Source: an uncultured Clostridium sp. (lineage in GTDB: Bacteria > Bacillota > Clostridia > TANB77 > CAG-508). From it: DNA of 9,292 bases. Below, in pieces: positions 1 to 4,775 of this stretch (its first letter is position 1; the number at the start of each line of letters is the position of its first letter). The notes beneath the pieces are model-generated. The model worked only from the letters and a program-made list of their open reading frames with translations. It made no database searches and had not been told where the DNA came from. The position numbers and the translations under genes were made by a program. The stretch is from positions 1 through 9,292 of the forward strand of contig CANRXN010000021.1 in NCBI GenBank assembly GCA_947643945.1, in the 5' to 3' direction.

Positions 1-12
1 ATTTCATTTTTG

Positions 13-615
13 TTATAATTGCGAATTTTTTACAATTCCATTTTTTAATTTTTTCTCCATTTGTTCTTGAGCTAGGTGTGGCAATAAATCTGTAATGGTA
101 AAGATTGGATCATTTTCGTCTTCTCCTATGTTAATTTCGATTTTCTCTCCATTTGCTTTTACGATTACTCCATGAAGGCTTAAAGGAATTGTCGTCCATT
201 GATATTTTTTAATACCACCATAATAATGTGTTTTAAAATAAGCAAACCCTCCATCTTCATATAGTGGATTTGGCTTTAGGTCTAGTCTTGGTGAGTCTAC
301 ATGGGATCCAATAATATGCATGCCATTTTCAATACTTTCACTTCCTATTACTGCTAAATACATGCTTTTATTGCGATTTACAAAATATACTTTGTCTCCT
401 GGTTTTAAAGTCTCAAATTCAATGATATCGCGATATCCATTGGCATCTGCCATTTTCCTTGCTTCTTTGATAAACTCTCTTTCTGTTTTGGCTACATTTA
501 AAAAGTCCATATAATTTTTAGCTAGTTTAAAAATCTTTTCTTTTTTTACTTCATCTACGCTATCCCAACCATTTTCTTTTTGGTTGAAAAGCTTCTTTTT
601 TAGTTCTTCTCCCAT
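13..615 (-). pseudogene. M18 family zinc aminopeptidase, N-terminal part only (premature stop)
   Basis: This is the N-terminal 200 residues of an M18 (aminopeptidase I) cytosolic zinc metallopeptidase, which removes N-terminal residues from peptides. The family signature is clear: GSHVDSPRLDLKPNPLYED at about 103-121 carries the first metal-site His (H105) and D107, followed by KTHYYGGIKKYQWT and ITDLLPHLAQEQMEKK. Full-length family members are roughly 430-460 residues, so the rest of the catalytic domain and the other metal ligands are missing. The frame ends in TAA after GIVKNSQL. Both other frames stay open for the last 12 bases of the window, so a frameshift near 15-40 is as likely as a true truncation. 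Unlike the other broken genes here there is no CGG at the break. The start is supported by a GGAAGG-type RBS 5-6 nt upstream. A leader hairpin (639-667) precedes the RBS. The family call is firm; whether the gene is dead is not. Confidence 0.75.
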
Positions 616-638
616 TTTTTATCCTTCCTTTCTTCTTT

Positions 639-667
639 AGGGATTTTAGGGACGTTCCTTAAATCCC
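639..667 (-). repeat. Leader hairpin, copy 1 (upstream of the M18 gene)
   Basis: A near-palindrome of about 29 bases. GGGATTT (640-646) pairs with AAATCCC (661-667), and inside it AGG (648-650) pairs with CCT (657-659). It sits about 10 bases before the RBS of the M18 gene. A closely related copy in the opposite orientation lies at 6676-6706, and a divergent one at 8766-8793. All three are in the 5' leader of a minus-strand gene. Confidence 0.7.
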
Positions 668-684
668 GCTCTTTCTTCGTTGCT

Positions 685-713
685 ATTTTATCATATCATT
701 ATTTATTTTTCCA
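685..713 (-). promoter_or_regulatory. Possible promoter for the M18 aminopeptidase gene
   Basis: On the minus strand TGGAAA (708-713) and TAAAAT (685-690) are separated by 17 bases. Transcription would start about 60-70 bases before the ATG and include the hairpin at 639-667. The match to consensus is moderate. Confidence 0.4.
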
Positions 714-757
714 GTTTTTTTATAATTTATTCCTAAATTTTGGTTATACTAGTTATG

Positions 758-965
758 GTTCACAATTAAACTGTTTATTTATGTACAAAATTTATCAGTA
801 TTTTTATAAAGTAACAATTCGTGGGGACCAGTAAATTATAGAATGTTATCAAATTGTTTTAATTTTTTTGAAACAATTTGATTTACAGTCTATTATGCCG
901 TTGGGAGTTATTTTATAAAAATACTAATAAATTTTGTTATTAACAGCTTAAATGGTAATTGTAAC
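758..965. repeat. Long imperfect palindrome (MITE-like or long-hairpin element)
   Basis: About 208 bases fold back on themselves. The centre is a perfect 12-bp stem, ATCAAATTGTTT (848-859) against AAACAATTTGAT (871-882). Further out, 785-815 and 907-937 are inverted copies matching at 29 of 31 positions. The arms continue more weakly to ends resembling GTTACAATT (GTTCACAATT at 758-767, AATTGTAAC at 957-965). There is no coding frame. It fills the gap before the FAD oxidoreductase and ends just ahead of that gene's RBS. It could be a MITE remnant or a long structured leader; the sequence does not decide. Confidence 0.75.
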
Positions 966-990
966 TTATACTGTTTTTAGGAGGTACAAA

Positions 991-2508
991 ATGAACTCTT
1001 TATGGTTAGATTTTTCAAAAGATAAAAAGGATTTTCCTGCCTTTCCAAATGAGAATATAAAAACAGATGTATGTATTGTAGGAGCTGGTATTTTTGGACT
1101 TTCTTGTGCTTATTATTTAAGTCATTTAGGGTTTCAAGTAACCGTACTTGAAAAAGATAATATTGGTGAAAAAACGACAGGACATACTACCGCTAAAATT
1201 ACAAGCCAGCATAATTTATTTTATGATTATTTAATTTCTTCTTATGGAAAAAAGTTTGCGACTGATTATCTGAAAGCAAATGAAGAGGCAATTCAAAATA
1301 TAAAAAATATTGTCGATACCGAAAAAATCAAGTGTGATTTTGAATATCAAAATAGTTATGTGTATACTACGAAAAAAGCTGAACTTAGCAAGATAAAAAA
1401 AGAGGTTAAGGCTGTAGAATCACTTGGCTTTCCTGTTCAATTTGTTACCAAAACAGGGCTTCCTTTCCAGGTAGAAGGTGCTATTTGTTTTAAAAATCAA
1501 GCTCAGTTTCATCCTTTAAAATATTTGTATGGTTTGTGTAACAGTATTGTTTCACATGATGGCAACATTTATACCAATACGGTAGTAACCAATGTAGAAC
1601 AAAGTAAGGATAATTGCTACAAAGTTTCTACTACGAAAGGCAACGTTTCTGCTAAGTATGTGATTATTGCCAGTCACTATCCTTTTATTAATTTTCCCCG
1701 GTTTTTATTTTTTAAAAATGTACCAATCAACTTCTTATTTAATTGCTGTGGATCCCAAAAAAACACTTTTTAACGGGATGTATATTAATCCTTCTAGTCC
1801 TACTTTTTCGTACCGAACCGCTAAATGTGATGGAAAAGAACTACTTTTGATTGGTGGTGGCGACCATAAGACTGGACAACCTTCTTGCTATCAAGATACG
1901 TATGGTATTTTGGAGCAAGAAGCTAAGAAGTTTTATCCCAATTGTGAGGTTTTGTATCGCTGGAATACTCGTGATTGTATTTCTTTAGATAAAATTCCTT
2001 ATATTGGTTCGTATTCTACTTCTATGCCTAATGTGTTTGTTGGTACTGGTTTTAAGAAATGGGGCATGACTTTATCAAATGTTGCGGCTAATATTATTAC
2101 GGATAAAATTTGTGGTAAGACTAATCCATATGCTTATTTGTTTAAGCCTTCTCGTTTAAAACCAATTAAAAATAGAGACGAAATGAAAAATGTGTTGGTG
2201 CAATCTACTAATTCTTTGGTACTAAATAAGTTTAGGGATGCTAATATGGATTTTGATGAAATTGCTAACAATTCTCGGTAGTATTATTGAAATTCACAAC
2301 CAAAAGGTTGGTATTTATAAGTCTCCTGATGGAAAAATTTATGCGGTAAAACCGGTTTGCACGCATTTGCGGTTGCTTGCTTTCTTGGAATGATGTGGAT
2401 AAGACTTGGGATTGCCCTTGCCATGGTTCTCGTTTTGATTTTCATGGTAAGAATTTGTATGACCCTGCTTTCAAGGATTTGGAGACTTATTCTTTTCAAG
2501 ATGATTGA
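991..2508 (+). CDS. FAD-dependent oxidoreductase with C-terminal Rieske [2Fe-2S] domain; three +1 frameshifts at CGG
   Basis: A DAO-type flavoprotein oxidoreductase fused to a Rieske domain; its substrate is unknown. The start at 991 is chosen over an in-frame ATG at 952 because AGGAGG lies 6 bases before it. GAGIFG at 31-36 and E54 form the FAD-binding Rossmann motif, followed by TGHTTAKIT. Reading must move +1 three times, each at CGG: 1699 (FP|GFYFLKMYQS), 2276 (NNS|GSIIEIHN, otherwise TAG at once) and 2370 (CTHL|GC). The joined product is 504 residues (236+192+31+45), normal for the family. Rieske ligands are C456, H458, C474 and H477 (CTHLGC, CPCHGS), with C461 and C476 placed for the usual disulfide. 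Residues outside the shift sites are well conserved, which argues against a decaying gene. CGA, CGC and CGT all encode Arg here. Confidence 0.88.
1699..1702 (+). other. +1 frameshift site 1: CCC CGG T
   Basis: In the incoming frame the codons are TTT CCC CGG TTT. Family sequence INFP continues as GFYFLKMYQSTSYL only if one C is skipped and GGT (1700-1702) is read as Gly. The unshifted frame runs on without homology to a stop before 1774. Confidence 0.85.
2276..2279 (+). other. +1 frameshift site 2: TCT CGG T(AG)
   Basis: CGG is followed at once by an in-frame TAG (2279-2281). Skipping the C gives GGT AGT ATT ATT GAA, which opens the Rieske domain (GSIIEIHNQKVGIYKSPDGK). Gly is the usual residue at this point in Rieske domains of this family. 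Confidence 0.85.
2370..2373 (+). other. +1 frameshift site 3: TTG CGG T, inside the Rieske cluster loop
   Basis: The codons are ACG CAT TTG CGG TTG. Skipping the C gives CTHL-GC-LLSWND, the canonical Rieske CxHxGC box. The unshifted frame reaches TGA after eight further codons. The motif places the shift within about two codons of CGG. Confidence 0.9.
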
Positions 2509-2527
2509 TTTTGTTATGGATAAACAA

Positions 2528-2577
2528 GTTACAATTCATGGTTAATATATATTAAAAGATTAGCTGTGAATTGTAAC
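2528..2577. repeat. Short inverted repeat with GTTACAATTCA ends
   Basis: GTTACAATTCA (2528-2538) and TGAATTGTAAC (2567-2577) are perfect 11-bp inverted copies. The match continues weakly inward, giving arms of about 19 bases. The ends resemble those of the 758-965 palindrome, so related elements flank the FAD/Rieske gene. It could act as a weak hairpin after that gene. Confidence 0.55.
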
Positions 2578-2617
2578 ACATAAACGACTATGTTTTTTAC
2601 TTTTTTCTTGTTTTTTA

Positions 2618-2646
2618 TTGACTTGTAGCGGTTTTTTTGCTACAAT
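2618..2646 (+). promoter_or_regulatory. Promoter in the 2509-2882 gap
   Basis: TTGACT (2618-2623) and TACAAT (2641-2646) are separated by exactly 17 bases. The spacer and boxes also form a 7-bp inverted repeat, TTGTAGC (2623-2629) against GCTACAA (2639-2645). No open reading frame with an RBS follows before the terminator at 2692-2735. Confidence 0.55.
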
Positions 2647-2652
2647 TTCTTT

Positions 2653-2736
2653 AATAAATCATATATTTATATGCTTTATTTTTTGTTTATTGAACTAGAT
2701 TTCTGCTTAAAACCAAGTAATCTAGTTCTTTTTTTG
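2653..2736 (+). ncRNA. Candidate small RNA of about 80 nt
   Basis: This is the stretch between the consensus-like promoter at 2618-2646 and the strong terminator at 2692-2735. It contains no plausible coding frame. I do not recognise the RNA family. The start is only predicted from the -10 box. The terminator could instead serve the FAD/Rieske gene upstream, in which case there may be no separate RNA. Confidence 0.35.
2692..2735 (+). terminator. Rho-independent terminator
   Basis: GAACTAGATT (2692-2701) pairs perfectly over 10 bp with AATCTAGTTC (2719-2728), followed by seven Ts. A small CTT/AAG stem can form in the loop. It can end transcripts from the FAD/Rieske gene or from the promoter at 2618. 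Confidence 0.85.
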
Positions 2737-2824
2737 TTTTTCCTGAAATAGTATGTAATGACTATAAATTTTTCTATTTAAGGGAATTTCTTAAGATTTT
2801 CTTAAAGAAATCACCTTAAAAAAA

Positions 2825-2853
2825 TTGACGAATTTTGTAGATTGTGATAAGAT
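2825..2853 (+). promoter_or_regulatory. Promoter of the DUF4282-like gene
   Basis: TTGACG (2825-2830) and TAAGAT (2848-2853) have a 17-base spacer. The predicted transcript starts about 25 bases before the ATG and includes the GGAGG RBS. Confidence 0.6.
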
Positions 2854-2882
2854 AATGGAAAATAAAAGAGGGAGGAATTGCT

Positions 2883-3311
2883 ATGTATAGTACAAAAGGT
2901 TATGGTGTCGCTTCTTTAAATAGTGCTATTGGAAGCTCTGTTTGGATTATTGTTTCTTTGATTTTAGCGATTGTTGGCGGTATTTTAATTTATTTTCTAT
3001 TTTTAAGCAAAAAAAATGAAGGAAAGTTTACTGGTTTTCTTGGATGGGTATATGATTTCTTATCTTTTAAGAAAATGTTTTTGGAGACTTTACTTAAGAT
3101 TACTTATTTGATTGTTGCTTTATATGTTACTTTGTCTTCTTTTGCTTTGATAGGAGTTAATTTCTTACTTTTCTTAGCAACTTTACTATTAGGAAATCTT
3201 CTTGTGAGAATTGGTTATGAATTCTCTTTGATTTTACTAGTGATTTGTAGAAATACTACTGAAATTGCTAAAAATACTAAGAAATGTGAAAATAAGACAG
3301 AGGATGAATAA
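2883..3311 (+). CDS. Small integral membrane protein, DUF4282-like
   Basis: A 142-residue membrane protein of unknown function. A first membrane segment lies at about 17-42 (SVWIIVSLILAIVGGILIYF). After the charged linker SKKNEGKFTG comes WVYDFLSFKKMFLETLLKITY, then two closely spaced hydrophobic segments (about 77-118), and the tail RNTTEIAKNTKK. The pattern of F-x-FKK, two membrane segments and a polar N-x-TEI-x-K-NT tail is what I associate with DUF4282 proteins; this is from memory and unverified. The RBS GGAGG ends 6 bases before the ATG, and the gene has its own promoter at 2825-2853. It appears monocistronic, with a hairpin and T-tract at 3418-3488 downstream. It is intact and contains no in-frame CGG: the CGG at about 2979 falls across GGC GGT. 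Confidence 0.8.
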   Translation: MYSTKGYGVASLNSAIGSSVWIIVSLILAIVGGILIYFLFLSKKNEGKFTGFLGWVYDFLSFKKMFLETLLKITYLIVALYVTLSSFALIGVNFLLFLATLLLGNLLVRIGYEFSLILLVICRNTTEIAKNTKKCENKTEDE

Positions 3312-3415
3312 AATCAATTATAATGCAAGTAAAAATTTATAATCATAATCTTTAAGTAAATATATTTTTTTATATTGCATATACTATAAAAATTATATAA
3401 TTTTTATAACAGAAC

Positions 3416-3490
3416 AAAGTAGGCTGATGTAGCACCAACAAAAGGTGTGTTAGGTTAGACAACTAATCTCATCAGCCACTCTTTTTTTAT
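3416..3490 (+). ncRNA. Three-way-junction hairpin ending in a T-tract (terminator or small structured RNA)
   Basis: A closing stem GGCTGATG (3422-3429) with CATCAGCC (3470-3477), extended by AGT/ACT across a bulged A, encloses two hairpins. These are GCACC/GGTGT (3432-3436 with 3444-3448) and AGGTTAG/CTAATCT (3452-3458 with 3463-3469, loop ACAA). Seven Ts follow (3482-3488). It is more elaborate than a normal terminator and would be about 70 nt if transcribed alone. It may simply terminate the DUF4282-like gene 105 bases upstream. I do not recognise it as a known RNA family. Confidence 0.5.
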
Positions 3491-3862
3491 TTATACACTT
3501 TAATCCCATAGCCATACATATTACAGGGATTAACACATTAAAGAATTCTTGCTCTCAAATAAGCTATTTGTAATTCTTTATCAAGTTTATTGTTATTGTC
3601 ATTTTTTCTACTGTCTGTAAACATTAAAGCTGGTGTCACTGCATTTCTACCATCTCTATCGGAAATTTCCATACAAACTCTTTCCATCAAAAGGTTTAAA
3701 GCAAAAGCATATAAGTCATTATGATTTTTAATATCTATTCTATTTCGATAACAATTTTCTTTATCCATACGTAAAAAATTTACTACTATTTTTTGTTAAG
3801 CTCTTCCTCTCATTATTCCATCCTCCTGGTTGCCCAGATTCATCTATAAAAACTATGTACAT
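3491..3862 (-). pseudogene. DUF3800-like protein remnant with internal deletions
   Basis: Pieces of one protein lie in order but in different frames. The start MYIVFIDESGQPGG (from 3862, with a GAGG RBS) is the typical DUF3800 opening with the FIDESG acidic motif; it stops at 3761 after 33 residues. From about 3768 a second frame gives MDKENCYRNRIDIKNHNDLY up to DKELQIAYLRARIL, ending at 3538, which resembles the middle of the family. A third frame ends NMYGYGIKVYK at 3491, like the family's C-terminus. About 100 residues are missing between the first two pieces, and most of the region before the C-terminus is gone. DUF3800 proteins often occur in phage and defence contexts; their role is uncertain. 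No CGG is involved, so this is ordinary decay. Confidence 0.6.
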
Positions 3863-3870
3863 ATATTCCT

Positions 3871-4023
3871 CTAGATAATTGTTATTTTTGAAGTTTTTTC
3901 TCTTTCTTGTGTATTCTTAACATAATATGCTAAGATTTGCATTCTATTTTTTACTCTTTCTATAATTTGAGCGCCTTTACTAATAAGTGCAACTGAACGA
4001 AGTTCTTCTATATAAATCTCTCG
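3871..4023 (-). pseudogene. Short degenerate open frame between the Fic-like and DUF3800-like remnants
   Basis: About 50 open codons containing LRSVALISKGAQIIERVKNR, helix-rich in appearance, with no ATG-plus-RBS start. The frame begins after a TGA inside the Fic-like fragment and ends in TAG nine bases before the DUF3800-like ATG. It could be a shifted continuation of the Fic-like gene or the relic of a separate small gene. I do not recognise it. Confidence 0.35.
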
Positions 4024-4268
4024 TCAAATTCTTCGCTATTTTTTAAATTTTTAAAAAATAGCTCCAATGCTCTTTTATGGTTAATAGCTTCATATATTTC
4101 TCTTGGTTCTTTTCCCTCTATCTTGAAACTATTATCATTATAAAGAATAGCGTATGTTTCCGCATAAGTAAGGGTACTTCCTTCAATAGCATTTGAATGG
4201 TAAGTACTTCTTGTTATTAAGTCTTCGATATATTCTTTGTTGTTTAAAATAAATTCTAATATGTTTAT
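4008..4268 (-). pseudogene. Fic-family protein N-terminal remnant
   Basis: About 86 residues resembling the N-terminal part of Fic (AMP-transferase type) proteins: STYHSNAIEGSTLTYAETYA, then GKEPREIYEAINHKRALELF. SNAIEGSTLT matches the inhibitory-helix and early-core signature before the catalytic domain. The catalytic HPFxxGNGR motif is absent, so it cannot be active. There is no ATG: the RBS AGGAG is followed at the right distance by ATA (4268-4266), as if the start codon had mutated. The frame stops at TAG (4010-4008). It lies just upstream of other remnants on the same strand, so an old operon, possibly toxin or defence related, has decayed here. Confidence 0.6.
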
Positions 4269-4288
4269 TTGCTTTCTCCTATCTGTTT

Positions 4289-4326
4289 AAAGAAAAGACT
4301 TGGAAGCTTTTCCAAGTCTTTTCTTT
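4289..4326. terminator. Strong bidirectional terminator after tRNA-Pro
   Basis: A perfect 17-bp inverted repeat (4289-4305 with 4310-4326, core GACTTGGAA/TTCCAAGTC) with a GCTT tetraloop. Both strands end in a T-rich run (TCTTTTCTTT). It lies 45 bases downstream of the minus-strand tRNA-Pro. Confidence 0.8.
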
Positions 4327-4370
4327 ACTGTCCCTATTTAAGGTTGGACTTCCTATAATCTATAAATAAC

Positions 4371-4446
4371 TGGTCGAGGCGACAGGGATCGAACCTGCGA
4401 CCTCATGGTCCCAAACCACGCGCGCTACCAACTGCGCTACGCCTCG
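4371..4446 (-). tRNA. tRNA-Pro (anticodon TGG)
   Basis: The minus strand gives acceptor CGAGGCG paired with CGCCTCG, discriminator A and an encoded CCA. The anticodon stem CGTGG/CCATG holds the loop TTTGGGA, so the anticodon is TGG, which decodes Pro codons. The T arm contains GGTTCGATCCC. A promoter with a 17-base spacer lies directly upstream. Confidence 0.95.
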
Positions 4447-4477
4447 ATATATGTCTTCAGCTAGTTAAGACTTATAT

Positions 4478-4506
4478 ATGATAACACATTCAAATTAATT
4501 TTGCAA
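4478..4506 (-). promoter_or_regulatory. Promoter of tRNA-Pro
   Basis: On the minus strand TTGCAA (4501-4506) and TATCAT (4478-4483) have a 17-base spacer, with the tRNA beginning 31 bases after the -10 box. Confidence 0.75.
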
Positions 4507-4545
4507 GATTTTTTCTAAATTTTTTCAACTTTTTTTGTTTTTTAC

Positions 4546-4574
4546 TTGAAAATTGGGTTAATAGCGGTTATAAT
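4546..4574 (+). promoter_or_regulatory. Promoter of tRNA-Arg
   Basis: TTGAAA (4546-4551) and TATAAT (4569-4574) have a 17-base spacer; the tRNA starts 16 bases downstream. Confidence 0.8.
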
Positions 4575-4590
4575 AATATATGGTTATCAT

Positions 4591-4667
4591 GTGCCCGTAG
4601 TTTAGCTGGATAGAATGCGAGGCTACGAACTTCGAGATCGGGGGTTCGAATCCCTCCGGGCACACCA
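4591..4667 (+). tRNA. tRNA-Arg (anticodon ACG)
   Basis: Acceptor GTGCCCG pairs with CGGGCAC, with discriminator A and an encoded CCA. The anticodon stem CGAGG/CTTCG holds the loop CTACGAA, giving ACG. Bacteria convert this A34 to inosine (TadA), so the tRNA reads CGU, CGC and CGA but not CGG. CGG needs a separate tRNA-Arg(CCG), which is not in this window. This bears on the CGG frameshift pattern in neighbouring genes. Confidence 0.95.
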
Positions 4668-4695
4668 AAATCTTAAGGCTTTCCTTAAGATTTTT
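4667..4695 (+). terminator. Terminator of tRNA-Arg
   Basis: AAAATCTTAAGG (4667-4678) pairs over 12 bp with CCTTAAGATTTT (4683-4694), with loop CTTT and a following T-rich stretch. It begins at the last base of the tRNA. The minus strand could act as a weak terminator for the operon ending at 4776. Confidence 0.85.
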
Positions 4696-4748
4696 GCTTT
4701 TTATGTTTACATATGTTATAATAAATCTATAAAAACATATAAGGAGGT
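4694..4748 (+). promoter_or_regulatory. Orphan promoter and strong ribosome binding site
   Basis: TTGCTT (4694-4699) and TATAAT (4717-4722) have a 17-base spacer, followed by AAGGAGGT (4741-4748) three bases before an ATG. The only open frame it serves is the 7-codon one at 4752-4775. Confidence 0.6.
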
Positions 4749-4751
4749 ATC

Positions 4752-4775
4752 ATGATGCCAATTTTTTTCAATTAA
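4752..4775 (+). other. Seven-codon mini-ORF (MMPIFFN), probable 5' stub of a lost gene
   Basis: ATG ATG CCA ATT TTT TTC AAT TAA follows an excellent RBS and promoter, then runs head-on into the stop codon of the convergent heptad-repeat gene: TAA ends at 4775 and the opposite stop occupies 4776-4778. This looks like a gene start cut off at a rearrangement junction. A short leader peptide is possible, but nothing lies downstream on this strand for it to control. Confidence 0.35.

Noticed and set aside
952..990. Upstream in-frame ATG at 952 as the start of the oxidoreductase
   Set aside because: It has no RBS and lies within the palindrome, whereas AGGAGG is correctly placed for the ATG at 991 and the family-like sequence begins there.
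2357..2545. Small hydrophobic plus-strand ORF and the minus-strand ORF at 2284-2499
   Set aside because: Both lie over the Rieske domain, which explains the sequence in its own frame with all cluster ligands.
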